Part shown: positions 1 to 11,047 of the stretch, one piece after another | How the letters are laid out: every line of letters begins with the position of its first letter | How positions within the stretch are numbered: position 1 is the stretch's first letter | Assembly (NCBI RefSeq): GCF_018812025.1 | Contig: NC_063061.1 | Coordinates: 34,680,493-34,744,492, forward strand | Direction of reading: 5' to 3' | Length of the DNA: 64,000 bases | Source of the DNA: Megalobrama amblycephala | Taxonomy: Eukaryota; Chordata; Actinopteri; Cypriniformes; Xenocyprididae | Position numbers and translations under genes: made by a program | Notes under the pieces: generated by a model | Databases searched by the model: none | Told to the model about the DNA's origin: nothing | What the model saw: only the letters and a program-made list of their open reading frames with translations

Positions 1-1100
1 ATGTGAGTGAAGAAGTGAAGAACCCAACGTGGAACAATGAACCGGAACGAGGACACGAAGAAACTAACTCCAAGGGATGCACACACGAGGAACAGAGGGA
101 ACAGAACAGGAAACACCAAACAACGATCTGACAAACACGAGACGAAAGACAAGGCATTAAATAGGCTGGCCAGATTGAAAACAGCTGCCGCTGATCAAAC
201 AATCAGCGGCGACGCCCACATGAAACAATTAACATGACAGCACAACATAAACACAGACAACAGCATGAGACCGTGGATCTTCAACTGTGACATTTTAATG
301 TCAAATAGTTTATCCATAATGGTAGACTATTGCTCTAAAAATAATAGTTTTGTGCTTAATATAGAAAAGGCACTTTTGATTTTGTTGTAAAAAAAAAAAA
401 AAAACTAAACATGCAAAATGATGCTTGGCTTATTTGGGCTGTGATAAATCTCAATTCTTTCTCTGGTAGTCCGTCATCTGTGCTCTTGCTGTTGTGAAAC
501 GTGTCCATCTTGGAGGCTGAGGAGAAATTCCTGCGAGGACCTGTCATTGACGCAAGGTACTGTAAGGATCCTATAAAGGAAAAAAAATTGAAATATGACA
601 TCCTGCCATTATTTATAAATAACCATTGTTTCTACCACTATGCAACTTTTGCTTTATTTATTTATTTTTATCAGTGAGCGGGAGCACTTTGACACCAGGA
701 TAAAAAAACAATTAAAGAAGAGTGGCAAGCCATAGGAAAGTCATCTACAGGAGTCATGCTGTTAAGAAATAACCAAGTCATGGTGTTAATCATTTTTTTA
801 TAAACAACAATATTGTCTCTTTCTTTTAAATGACCCTTGGAATTTTAGAAAAGGGTTAAATTGTGATTGTCTTCATAAAATGCTATGTAGGACATGTTTT
901 GTAGCTGTATGACGACCAATTGTGAATTGTACAGCAGATATTTCATTTAGGATCCATATGATTACACAGTACTGTATGTCTAATGGCCTAAATATGGTTA
1001 ATATCTAAATGTAACTTAATATAAATTCACAACATCATATATCAGTCAAAAAACACAAAAAAAAAAAAACAGTTTATAAATAAATATAAATAATACATTT
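1..1100. other. No gene recognised; possible old repeat at the left edge
   Basis: The first 240 bases are richer in GC and purine than what follows and look like the end of a dispersed fish repeat, but I cannot name the family. A short open frame at 37-237 has no recognisable motif and is probably chance. The rest is AT-rich intergenic DNA with poly-A tracts near 390 and 1060. Confidence 0.4.
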
Positions 1101-1113
1101 TACAGTAGGTCAT

Positions 1114-1249
1114 AGGTCTGCAGCCTCCCCATATAGTGTTATTCACCGTATTTCCTTCTCCCCCTACTGGACGCATGAGTTACAACAGGGGCGTAAAAGG
1201 GCTTTGGGCGTATATCTACCGGCTCCAGGTCTGCAGCCTCCCCATATAG
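1114..1249. repeat. Pair of 23-bp direct repeats
   Basis: The string starting AGGTCTGCAGCCTCCCCATA occurs at 1114-1136 and again at 1227-1249, separated by about 90 bases of moderately GC-rich sequence. The repeat suggests a small tandem duplication or the edges of an inserted fragment. No coding potential was seen. Confidence 0.7.
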
Positions 1250-1323
1250 GAGTGTGGACAGTCAAATTCCTCGCCGCTAGAATCTTATCGCATCGCATCT
1301 GGTTAGGACACGGTGTTAGGGTA

Positions 1324-1655
1324 CACTCTTAAAAATAAAGGTTCTTTATTGGCATCTGCGGTTTAATGAAGAACCTTATTTGCACAAAATGTTCTTTATA
1401 TTGGAAAAGCATTCTTTAGATTTAAAAAAAATGTTCTTCAAAGCAAAAATGCACTGTAAAAATGATTTTATGGTGAAGTAAATACTACAGAAAAAACAAA
1501 TGTAATTTTTTTACATGAAAAAGTTAGTTCAGGCAAGAATTAAAAAAACTAAGTAAATGCTATATTAGTACTCAATTTAAGCTTGTAGAAATTAAAGTGT
1601 AAATATCAAGTAAAACTACTCAACTTTTCTGATACTGGTGTTCCCATAATGCACT
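1324..1655. repeat. Fragments of CACTCTTAAAAATAAA and CACTGTAAAAA elements
   Basis: At 1324 a TA is followed by CACTCTTAAAAATAAAGG, the same terminus found at 61397 in a fuller copy. It runs about 125 bases through alternating GTTCTTTA and AAGAACC blocks. From about 1452 a second terminus, CACTGTAAAAATG, begins another AT-rich dispersed sequence. Both are short nonautonomous DNA elements, here incomplete. Confidence 0.55.
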
Positions 1656-1742
1656 GGGCCTTGAATAATTAATGATTAATTATAATTATCATTGCTTTTG
1701 TGGTTATATTTAGTAACGTGCCATTTTGTGAGATTTGGTGTT

Positions 1743-1858
1743 TATTTTATGTTTTCATCAAAAACCTTAATTTCTTTTCGACTGAAGAAAGAAGAACATG
1801 GACATCGTGGATTAGCAGGAAATTTGTATTTAAAAGTTAACTAATCCTTTAAGGGTAA
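1743..1858. repeat. Truncated TTAA-type short element
   Basis: The segment carries TTTCTTTTCGACTGAA and ends AACTAATCCTTTAA, both shared with the complete TTAA-flanked element at 33135-33359. The matching left terminus is missing, so this is a fragment. From 1860 to 2295 I see only AT-rich sequence. Confidence 0.5.
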
Positions 1859-2295
1859 ATTTAAAGGAATGGACCTCCAATGGTGATCTCCTTGTGAGGA
1901 ATATCCTTCCTAAAATAAGCCAGGCAGATATTTTTATGTAACAAGACCAATTTATATTGAGAAATCAGCAAAGTATTAATTTTGTATTAAATTGACAGTG
2001 CACTTTTTTACTTATTAAGAACATAGTATAAGCCTAAAAAGAATAATTTGTAAAATACATTTTAGATACATTTTAAAGCAATAAACATTTTTATTTTTAT
2101 TTAAAGATATTGTCTTGCAATATAATTTTCCAAATATGTCCAAATTTCCATCATGTCACATAGGCTGACTCCGCTTTTTGTAGGATCATGAGCTATCAGT
2201 TAAATATTTCCATATAACTAAGCTTTTGAACCTCATTGTTTAAACATTGAATATTTGCATATGTGTCCTAAACTATGAGTAGACATCATATATTG

Positions 2296-2377
2296 TTGTG
2301 ACAGCTGTGAAGTCAGTCTACAAAACACAGCTCAGAGATTTATACACATCCAGAGAGACTGTACATTCACTCTTCAG
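2296..2377 (+). pseudogene. Orphan noncoding first exon of the GPCR array, copy 1
   Basis: This stretch matches the first exons at 10967-11047 and 15285-15363 over about 80 bases, including the core TGAAGTCAGTCTACAAAA and the donor CTTCAG|GTGATAAAC. No GPCR coding exon follows before the next first-exon copy at 6961. The intervening DNA is filled by a TTAA-flanked element and a DIRS retroelement. I infer the coding exon of this unit was lost. Confidence 0.7.
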
Positions 2378-2461
2378 GTGATAAACTTCTCTTTTAAATT
2401 GCATTAATTTTCTTTTTCTATGCCGAATGATAATGTGGTCGTTGTTAATCAGTCATATTAA

Positions 2462-4016
2462 CCCTCTGGAGTCTGAGGCTGATTTGGGGCCTGGAGAAGT
2501 TTTGACATGCTCTGACATTTGTGCTTTTTTCAGTTGTTCATAAACATATAAATGACAAAAGTGTCATTACACTGTATTCAGCACAAACTAGGCTACAATA
2601 ATATGTGAGGAACATGTATGTACATGTTTGTGTTTTTGAAGGAATAATGTTTATGCGTGGTTACTGAAAAAACAAAAAACTTCAGTCACTGAAATAAGGC
2701 CAAAATAAGTATATTAAATCTGTGTTCACAAGACTTTAGGGTATTGGAGGTTGTAAACTAGAGTTTTTGCTTCAAAATTATGTAAAAATTATGCTGCCTA
2801 CTCCTTCATATAAAACAATATATTGATTTAGTTTTTGTAAGACACTTTTTGCCAAGAAACACAGTATGCATGGAGGCGTGAATCACCACTGAAAAATGGG
2901 CCATTCTCACCTGAGAAGACAAAAGAATTGGATAGTAATGAGCTGAAATGACTTGCATATTAATGAGGCATTTCAGTCAGGTAGGCTGTGAAAAAAACCT
3001 TCTATGATGTCTCAAGCTCATCATGATATATGAAACATACAGAAAAATATTACAATATAAAGTAATGGTTTTATATTATACTTTAAAATATAATGTTTTT
3101 TGTGATGCAAAGAGTCTGAATATAGGCTTTTAGTTTAAAAGCATGCACATTTGGAGAAATATTGGATTCTCATATGCTTATGTCAATTTTCTATACAGAG
3201 AAGTTATATTTATTTAATATTCATTGTCATTACTATGAGCGCTGGTGTTTTCAATTCATCCTTGAAGTCGGAGGGCGCTCTCTGTGCATTTTTAGTCCAC
3301 AAATTCATCTAAAAGAAGAAGAGGCTATTCCATGAATGGAGTTTCCAATTCATACTGCAGCCGGAGGGCGCTAAAGAAACAAAAACTCATCTAAAATTAA
3401 TCTATAGAAGAAAAGAAAACAGGAACTAACTGCATGTCTTCTAGAGCTCCCTAACCATGACTTTTACATCCAGATAAACACTTTTCAAGACAATAAATAC
3501 ACGATTGAGACGATGAATGCATGTATTGCCTCTGAATTTGCGTCTGAATAGCGCTGGCTCCGTGGGCGTGGCCGCATTAACAGATAATGAGCTGAATCAC
3601 GGACTTCTGACATGGCTCTCTTTTCATACAGATTACATAAACACAGAAGGTTTGTTTTCGATTTGACTTAAATGATTTAAAACCTGACATCTTAACGTTT
3701 TTTTAGACATAAGTTTAACTTTTCTGTGATTAGTATTCACTAAGTTACAGTTCATTTTCTGAGAACTATCAGATTGGACTTCGTTCAGAGGGAGAGGAGA
3801 AATCACGCATCATGTTAGTTTTCTTTATTTTACAAAAAGCACAAAATTGTGTTTTTACTCTGAGTGTATACAAATAAAAGAAGATATTCTATAGTTTCAA
3901 TTGATATATTACTTATGTCTCTATGACAAAAAATGACGGAGTATTTTAAGTCTGTTTTGCTGCAATGTGAAAAAAAACCTGCAAAACGCGCCGGCGCGTT
4001 TTCAGACCTCAGAGTG
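2462..4016. mobile_element. Nonautonomous TTAA-flanked (piggyBac-like) element
   Basis: TTAA at 2458-2461 and 4017-4020 flanks a 1,555-bp segment. Its ends are imperfect inverted repeats: CCCTCTGGAGTCTGAGG on the left against CACTCTGAGGTCTGAAA on the reverse of the right. TTAA duplication with CCCT-type termini fits piggyBac-like elements; the superfamily is inference. It has no transposase frame. Its left flank is GPCR first-intron sequence, while its right flank is immediately DIRS gag sequence. Confidence 0.55.
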
Positions 4017-4020
4017 TTAA

Positions 4021-5398
4021 GGTACGCTGAGGTGGCGTTTGTGGACGAGTCATGCACCCATTGTGGGAAGATGACCGTCGCGGAGTTGCGGTCTAGACTC
4101 CAGTTCCTGCAAAGGGGCGGAGTCCCGGTGCCGCTGCCTCATTCCAGTCCTCCCCAGAGGGTTGCTTCAGGCAGCGGTGCTGGTGACTTGAGGATTACGG
4201 TGACCGCGCTTCCTTCAGGGAACCAACCCGCTAGGAACCCTCACCCCTCCTGCACTCCGCAGCCAGTAGAGCTGCCGGGGGAGCGCAGTGGACCACCCCA
4301 GAGGTGTGTACCATCCGTATCCTTCGGAGCTCCCCAAGACGACTGGATGTCGATCGCTGCATCGGAGGGTGAGCCTGACGCTTCTGGGGATGATGATTCG
4401 GCGCAACTGTGCCCGATTCGGACCCGGAAATGATGGCTAGGCTTTCCCGGTCCGCCAACAGGGTCGGGCTCGTGTGGCATCCTCCACCGTGCCTTGACCC
4501 CTCGAGGCTGGATGATTGGTATCTCGGGGTGGCAAGGGCTGGTTCTCAGCCCCCCACCCCAGTGCCATTCTTCCCGGAGGTGCATGAAGAACTCACTGGC
4601 ACATGGACGGCACCTTTTAGTGCCCGAAACCGTGTCGGTGGGTCCTCCTCCCTCACCACCCTTGATGGCGGGGCGGCTAAGGGTTACACGCGCATACTCC
4701 CTGTGGAACGGGCCGTTGCTATGCAACTGTGCCCTAACTCCACCTGGTGGGGGGAGCCGTCTCTCCCTTCCCGGGCCTGTAAGTACTTGTCGGATCTTAC
4801 CGGCAAGGCTTACCAGGCCTGTGGGGAAGCTGCCTCTGCCCTACACGCTATGGCGTTGTTGCAGGTCCATCAGGCCAAGGCACTGAAGGACCTGCACGAG
4901 GGTGGTCATGACCCGCAAGTTCTACAGGAACTTCGTGTTGTGACGGACCTCGCGCTTCGTGCGACGAAGGTCACGGCGCGGTCAGTGGGTCGTGCGATGT
5001 CCACGCTGTTGGTCCAGGAGCGCCATCTCTGGCTGAGTCTCGCGGACATGAGGGATACCGACAAAGTCAGGTTCCTTAATTCCCCCGTGTCCCTGACCGG
5101 CCTCTTCAGAGACACGGTCGAGAACTTCTCCCAACAGTTCTCGGCTGTACAAAAGCAGTCTGAGGCCATCAGCCACATCCTGCCGAGGCGGTCAGCTGCT
5201 GCACCACCACCGCCCGCAGCACCTCAGACTGCCCGCTCCCGCGCCCCAGCAGCAGCAGCCTTCAGCAAAGCGGCGTCGTGGAGCCGGTCGCGGTGCCCAG
5301 CCCGTCCAGCCACCCCCCAAGAAGAAGGGTGGCAAGGCCAAGTCCAAGCGGCCCTAGGACGGGCGACCCGGATGGGATTGCTCTACAGGAGATGGTGA
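4021..5398 (+). pseudogene. DIRS-like gag ORF, frameshifted
   Basis: The gag-like protein would bind retroelement RNA; this copy is broken. The first part (4021-4433) carries a CTHCGKM cysteine pair typical of the gag N-terminus. The frame shifts near 4409-4433 into a second part (to 5398) that holds the conserved WHPPP and RLDDWYLGV region, a helical central domain and an alanine/proline-rich basic tail. The upstream start at 3933 belongs to the neighbouring TTAA element, so the true N-terminus is missing. Family assignment rests on remembered DIRS gag style, not on a search. Confidence 0.7.
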
Positions 5399-5799
5399 CC
5401 GCACCGCTCCTTCCCCCGGAGGAGGGCCGGGTGGAGAATCCTTTGTTTCCTTTTGTTTGTGTTCCGCCGCTCAACAGCCAGCGGTACCCAAATTCTCAAT
5501 AAAAGAGCAGTTTCCTCTATCTCCGGGTCCGAAGATGGCTCGGAGAGCAGTGGGAGGGCAAGTACCTTACCACTCTCATCCCCCTCTTCTGTCGGCAGCG
5601 GACAGCAGCGAGCAGCGGGCAGCCAAAGCCTCGACTGCTCCCTCTGTCCACCCGTGGAAGCAGGTAAGTGTTGCACAGCACACTGTGACGCCGCTTCGGG
5701 CCGCCTCGCAGAGAGAGCCTCCCGGGCCGCGTCCCTGCATTCCACCTCGCTGCCCCGCTGCGGGTACGCCTGTGGTCCCTCTGGTCCCGCTTGTGCGGT

Positions 5800-6956
5800 C
5801 TCTGCGCTCCCCAGTCCGTCTTGCTGGCTCATTTGGACCATCAGGCTCGGCTATGCGATTCAGTTCGCCCGGCGTCCCCCCAGGTTCAAGGGCATCCACT
5901 TCACTGTAGTGAAAGATGTCGATGCCCCTGTCTTGCGTGCGGAGATCGAGGTCCTTCTGGCGAAGGACACGATCGAGCCGGTCCCTCCAGCCGATATGAG
6001 GTCAGGGTTCTACAGTCCCTACTTCATTGTACCCAAGAAAAGCGGTGGGTTACGACCAATCTTGGACCTGCGAGTTTTGAATCGGAGCCTGCACAAGCTA
6101 CCGTTCAAAATGCTTACGCAGAAGCACATTTTCGAGTGCATCCGTCCCCGAGATTGGTTTGCAGTGATCGACCTGAAGGACGCGTACTTCCATGTCTCGA
6201 TTCTTCCGCGACACAGGCCATTCCTGCGCTTTGCATTCGAAGGTCGAGTATATCAGTACAGAGTCCTACCCTTCGCGCTGGCCCTGTCTCCCCCCTCGTC
6301 TTTACGAAAGTCGTGAAGGGAGCCCTTGTTCACATGAGAGAACAGGGTGTTCGCATTCTCAACTACCTCGACGATTGGCTCATTCTAGCACAGTCCCGGG
6401 GTCAGTTGTGCAAACACAGGGATTTGGTGCTCAGACACCTTAGCCAGTTGGGTCTTCAGGTCAACTGGGAAAAGAGCAAACTCTCCCCTGTGCAGAGGAT
6501 CTCTTTTCTCGGTATCGAGCTGGATTCGGTCAAACAGATAGCACGCCTCACAGAGGAACGTACTCAGTCGGTGTTGAACTGCCTGAATACGTTCAATGGC
6601 AGGACAGCGGTCCCACTGAAATTCTTTCAGAGGCTCCTGGGGCATATGGCGGCCGCGGCGGCAGTAACCCCGCTCGGTATGCTTCATATGAGACCGCTTC
6701 AACACTGGCTTCATGGCCGAGTCCTGAGATGGGCGTGGCAACGTGGCACGTTCCGGGTGCCAATCACTCAGGAGTGCCGCCAAGCCTTCAGTCCGTGGTC
6801 GGACCCTTTGTTTCTCCGGGCAGGAGTGCCCCTAGAACAAGTGTCCCAGCATGCTGTGGTATTCACAGATGCTTCTGCCACCGACTGGGGTGCCACGTAC
6901 AACGGGCATGCAGTGCAGGGTTTGGACGGGACCCCATCTGCATTGGCACATGTATA
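5800..6956 (+). pseudogene. DIRS-like reverse transcriptase/RNase H, frameshifted and truncated
   Basis: The reverse transcriptase core begins near 5870. Visible blocks are GFYSPYFIVPKKSGG, LRPILDLRVLN, DLKDAYFH and, after a frame break in a C-run at about 6285-6295, the catalytic YLDDWL box near 6362-6379. RNase H starts around 6860 with FTDASATDWGA, where the first catalytic Asp is kept, and is cut off about 30 codons later. Reverse transcriptase copies the element RNA and RNase H removes the template. Neither can be made whole from this copy. Confidence 0.85.
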
Positions 6957-7039
6957 CTTGTAACAGCAGTGAAGTCAGTCTGTAAAACACAGCACAGAGA
7001 TTTATTCACATCCAGAGAGACTGGACATTCACTGTTCAG
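6957..7039 (+). pseudogene. Noncoding first exon of the GPCR array, copy 2
   Basis: It matches the other first-exon copies, with GTGAAGTCAGTCTGTAAAA, the CCAGAGAGACTGGACATTCA block and the donor GTTCAG|GTGATAAAC. The sequence directly upstream is DIRS, so the native promoter of this unit has been displaced. Only a scrap of coding exon follows. Confidence 0.7.
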
Positions 7040-7165
7040 GTGATAAACTCCTCTCTTTGATTCTTTTTTGTTTATACACTTAATAAGCAAGAGTGTCACT
7101 GTGTTTATCTGATAATGTACAAAGATTTGGGAAGGAGTTAACCAGTGATGGGAATTACGGGCAGT

Positions 7166-7258
7166 GTTACCTGGCAGTGGTTCATCCTGTAACTGAAGTT
7201 CAAACCTCTCAGATATAGAGTGATCTGCTGCACTGTGGTCTCTACTGAAGAGCAATAC
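7166..7258 (+). pseudogene. GPCR coding-exon remnant (ERY loop to TM4)
   Basis: About 75 bases from GTTACCTGGCAGTGGTTCAT to the TM4 start match the region after the ERY motif in the three intact receptors, with a few bases missing after CCTGTAAC. A further ACTGAAGAGCAA resembles the extracellular loop 2 region of the gene at 12554, which implies an internal deletion. TM1-TM3 and TM5-TM7 are gone. A Gypsy-like fragment begins immediately after. Confidence 0.75.
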
Positions 7259-8655
7259 AATGTGGACATGGGGAGAGGCACAAGAAAACGTCTTCAAAAA
7301 GGTAAAAGGAATGTTGATTTCAGCACCTGTTTTGGCATACTATGATGCAACAAGGCCGACCGTTGCAAGTGCGGATGCAAGCAGTTATGGCCTGGGGGTG
7401 CACTTCTGCAGGAGCACAACGAGGGACTCCGCCCAGTCGCCTTTTGTTCAAGGACACTGACAGAGATGGAGCGCAGGTACTCCCAGATAGAAAAAGAATG
7501 TCTCACCAGCGTGTGGGCGTGCAAGCGTTTCGGGAGATATCTGCAGGGCATGGACAGATTTGTTCTGCAGACTGATCACAAGCCCCTTGTTCCGTTGATA
7601 AACACATATGACCTGGACAAAGCACCTGTTAGGTGTCAGAGACTTTTGATGCGCTTAATGAAGTTCAACCCAGAAGCTGGGAAGCAGCTCATTGTGGCGG
7701 ACACTCTGTCTCATAACCCTCTGAAGGACTGTACTGTGTCCGACACTGAGCATGAGGTAAAAGCTTATGTTCAGGCAGTGATTGAAACAAGGCCAATCAC
7801 TAAAGACAGATTAAACATGATAAGAAAGGCCACAAGCAATGATAACCTTCTGCAAACTGTGATTCGTTACACGAATAATGGCTGGCCCTCAGATTTGTCA
7901 CGCATGCCACACAACCTGCTCAAATACCACACAGTTAGAGCTCACCTGTCAGAAGTCAGTGGACTTTTAATGTATGATGACCACATTGTTATTCCATCTA
8001 CAATGCAAAAGACTGTACTGTCACAAATACATGCGGGTCATCAGGGACTCACATAGTGCCGGAAAAGGGCCAACATGTCAGTGTGGTGGCCAGGTGTCGG
8101 GAGAGACATTGCAGAGATAGCCAGCACCTGTGAGTTTTGCTGTAAGAACAAACCTACCCAAAGAAAAGAGCCACTGATTACAACACCACTGCCACAAGGT
8201 GCTTGGCAGAAAATAGCAGCTGTTTTGTGTGAGCAGGATGGTAAACAGTATTTGGTAGCAACAGAATACTATTCACTCTACATTGAGATCTCATATTTGC
8301 CTACCACAAGTAGTAACCAAGTCATTTCACAACTTAAGTGTTTGCGAGGTGGGGTATTCCTCTTGAGCTAGTAACGTATAATGGCCCCCAGTTCGCTTCA
8401 ACCTAGTTTCGCCAGTTCTGTGAGACATACAAATTTCAGCACACGACGTCCAGTCCTCACTACCCGCAAGCAAACGGAGCGGCTGAGAGGAGTGTTGCCA
8501 TCGCCAAGAGAATCCTGCGACAGCCAGACCCACAGCTCGCCCTGCTGAGCTACAGAGCTATTCCCACCATTCCTACTGGTTCCGGTTCCTCCCCAAAGAG
8601 GACCTTTGCTGGTCGAGCTATTAAGCCACCTGCTAGGTTTAAGGACTATGTTTGA
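7258..8655 (+). pseudogene. Gypsy-like pol remnant (RNase H and integrase)
   Basis: The RNase H part has SADASSYGLG (near 7366-7397), EMERRYSQIEKE and TDHKPL. The integrase part has an H2C2 zinc region (AGHQGL near 8034, CEFCCK near 8129-8146) interrupted by a stop at 8056-8058, then DGKQYLV and a SPHYPQANGAAER-like block near 8455-8490. The first catalytic Asp of the DDE core appears replaced by Val in the AAVLCE segment, and the frame breaks near 7400-7460 and 8340-8400. Integrase would insert the DNA copy; this one cannot be functional. Confidence 0.75.
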
Positions 8656-8922
8656 GATAGAAATGCCCTTTAATAATGATGTTTTTTTTTTACTGTACAA
8701 ACTTCTAGAGTGAGTTATAAGAGAAGTTTAAAAATGCCAATCCAATTGTTATTGTCTTGTTTTCCTATTTTCTGACTGTGTTTACTGCATAGTAGAATTA
8801 ACACACACAGTTCAAAGTTACATTTGGATATTTGGTCAAGTTAAAAAAAATCACAAATGGTATTTTCTTTATTGATTATAGACAAAGTTGCAAATATTTA
8901 TTCTGCTGTTTGGGAATCAACT

Positions 8923-8940
8923 AAAGAGGGGAGATGTGAG
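8923..8940 (+). other. Polypurine tract and LTR start of the Gypsy-like element
   Basis: AAAGAGGGGAGA followed by TGTGAG is the expected primer site for plus-strand synthesis joined to the 5' TG of an LTR. It lies 270 bases after the last integrase-like codons. Confidence 0.6.
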
Positions 8941-9399
8941 GTGACTTAGTTTGGTAATTACTACGCTCCACTAGGAGGCGCCGCTGATTAGCGTTGCGGC
9001 TTGTTGCTGCTGTTTTGACATAAACAGCTATGATGAAGTGTTCATGTGTTCTCACAGGAGTGAACTGATCTCTGCTGTTGCACTGTTGGGTAATTACGTA
9101 AAAAAATATTTAAGTTAACTTCTATGAATCGGTGAATTCATGACAGCAGCTAAATTAATTTTCATAATTTACCTCAGTCTTGAAAAATGGTTATGTAAAA
9201 ATGTGATGAGCAATCTTCCAGCTTGAGCATGACTGAGCAGCCTGCTGTGCCATAGTTACACCACTACCAAACCTCAAAAAGAGCATACCAAATGTGTGAT
9301 TAACGGGTCTACATTTTTATTCCCATCTGCTCTGTTTGGTCCAATAACTATTCACACGCTGTAACGCTTTACCCGGATATGTAAGGGATAATTCAAGGC

Positions 9400-9545
9400 T
9401 AGCTGTGAAATAAAAAATGTTATGCTTTGGGCAAGTTCAAGTCCCGGCTCATGGACTTTTCCTGGTCCTGTCACCTTCTCCCTCTTACACTTTGCTTCCT
9501 GTCTACATAATGTCCTATCTCAATAAAAGGCAAAAACAGCAAAAA
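9400..9545 (+). repeat. tRNA-derived SINE remnant
   Basis: A B-box-like AAGTTCAAGTCCCGG is followed by a pyrimidine-rich body and a CAATAAAAGGCAAAAACAGC tail, the same body and tail found in the copies at 9690 and 59470. The A-box end is degraded. Confidence 0.55.
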
Positions 9546-9689
9546 AATGAATCTTTAAACTGATGCTGGTTAAGCTCCATCCACCCACAGAATAAAATCA
9601 GCTTCTTTTAAGCCAATACAGAAACATCTCTCATCATATGGGGGTCTAATATTTATCAAACTGGCTCAGTCTTGCACTTACCAATGGCG

Positions 9690-9850
9690 TTGTGGACCGT
9701 GTGCTGACGTGGTGCAGTTGCGTACAAAAAAATCCTAGGTTCGAGTCCAAGTTTGTGGAATTTTCCAGATCCCGTCTGCCTTCTCTCACCAATTTTGCTT
9801 CCTGTCAACATAATTAATATCATAATAAATGGTAAAAAAGGCAAAAAATG
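9690..9850 (+). repeat. tRNA-derived SINE
   Basis: A good RNA polymerase III B box (AGGTTCGAGTCC, near 9738) lies about 45 bases after an A-box-like GACCGTGTGCTGACG. The body continues GCCTTCTCTCACC, then CTTCCTGTCAACATAAT, and ends with an AATAAATGG/AAAAAGGC tail. It shares its layout with the SINEs at 9400 and 59470. Confidence 0.65.
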
Positions 9851-10918
9851 AGCATTTAAACTGATGCTGGTTAAACTCCATCCACACACAGGATAGAATA
9901 AACATCTTTTAAGTCACTGCATCAGCATCTCTCATCATATATGGGGGGATTTTGACAGCTATATATTTGCCGTTGAATTCTGTTCCCCCCCACAGTTTAG
10001 GGCAAGGTATTGTCCTATGCTATTTCTTTGAGATATTCTCTCCAGATGAGTTTTATTGCTTTATTGCAGGGCGCTTGATCTCAGTTTTTGTCTAGCAGGA
10101 AAATCAAGTCTTGCATCTTAAAAACCTTTCTTTCTGATTTTACTTGTGCACATCATGCCACAAATTTAGTGCAATTCACATTTCATATCTTTCAAATTAT
10201 TGTAAATACACAAGCTTATATCACATTTTATCACGTATCACAAGCTTTCATATTAACCTTTTTCCATATAGAACAATTACTGAATTTGTTTTTGTGTCTT
10301 TCTGTCTGGGTGTTTTTATATGGTTGTTGTAAACTGATGTTTGTTTGATTATCCAATAAAACACTCCAACAATGACAATGTCCCCTTTTCCACATTGACG
10401 GTTGACACAAAGATTTTTTGTATTACACTTCACAACTTATCATAACACAGATGTTTAAAGTACTTTTTTCTCTCTCTCATTTTTGAATGCTAACAAATGA
10501 CAAATCAGGTGTTTAATGATTGGCACCTGCTAGCCAGTTTCAGATGTATAAAGATTGTTTTTATGACACTGAATATTCATAGTTCTAGTGCTGTTTTTTT
10601 TTTTTTATTTTAAAGGTTTGATTGACCTTTGACTGATTTTTCTCATAAGTCTGATTCACAGAGAACAAATGTGTACCTCGAACTGTGTTTGGACAAAAGC
10701 ATCTGCTAAATGTAAAACAATAATCCAGATGGTATGAGAAGTTAATGGTCAGCTGTTTAATATATTGTTTTAAATTAAAGGAAGTATTTCTCTAAATGTT
10801 TGCTTAATTTGTGTACATCATACCTCAAAGAGGGCGCAATTCACGTATCACATTTTTTTCAAAATAATGTAAATAAGATATCCCAAGTAAGGTATTTAAA
10901 ATATTCATCTTTCATATC
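9850..10918. other. No gene recognised
   Basis: AT-rich intergenic DNA leading to the first intact GPCR unit. Several short open frames are present but none has a recognisable domain. A T-run lies near 10600. Confidence 0.5.
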
Positions 10919-10966
10919 TGGTGTTTTATGTGACGTGTAACAGATGAAATCATGCACAAATATTCT
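10919..10966 (+). promoter_or_regulatory. Conserved upstream block of a GPCR unit
   Basis: GGTGTTTTATGTGA, AGATGAAATCATGCACA and ATATTCTTG precede this first exon. They match 15236-15284 before the next unit almost base for base, although flanking intergenic DNA is not alignable. I infer core promoter sequence; no perfect TATA box is present. Confidence 0.5.
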
Positions 10967-11047
10967 TGTAACAGCTGTGAAGTCAGTCTACAAAACACAG
11001 CACAGAGATTTATACACATCCAGAGAGACTGGACGTTCACTCTTCAG
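10967..11047 (+). other. Noncoding first exon of GPCR gene 1 (array copy 3)
   Basis: The 5' UTR exon is defined by similarity to the other copies and by the donor CTTCAG|GTGATATAA. It has no ATG in a useful frame. The matching acceptor is TTTCATACAG|G at 12509/12510, giving a 1.46-kb intron that holds a TTA microsatellite and a repeat. Confidence 0.65.

Larger units (their letters stand above)
4021..6956 (+). mobile_element. Truncated DIRS-like retrotransposon
   Basis: The fragment is GC-rich against AT-rich surroundings. It encodes gag-like sequence, then reverse transcriptase with a YLDD motif and the start of RNase H, a layout and sequence style known for fish DIRS elements. It stops abruptly inside RNase H at about 6956, where GPCR first-exon sequence resumes. 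The methyltransferase and tyrosine recombinase regions and the right terminal repeat are absent. The left end is cut at the TTAA of the adjacent element. At least two frame breaks make it inactive. Confidence 0.8.
7258..9100 (+). mobile_element. Truncated Ty3/Gypsy-like LTR retrotransposon
   Basis: The fragment starts inside the reverse transcriptase/RNase H connection and runs through RNase H and integrase. A purine tract AAAGAGGGGAGA (8923-8934) is followed at once by TGTGAGGTGACT, a plausible start of the 3' LTR. Protease, the reverse transcriptase core and the 5' LTR are missing. The right limit of the LTR is uncertain; 9100 is a guess. Stops and frame shifts show an old, dead copy. Confidence 0.75.

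Noticed and set aside
37..237. 66-residue open frame at the left edge
   Set aside because: Hydrophilic composition without motifs, in a segment that looks like a repeat end; no splice or conservation support.
3933..4020. N-terminal extension of the gag-like frame
   Set aside because: This part belongs to the right end of the TTAA-flanked element, so it is not the real gag start.
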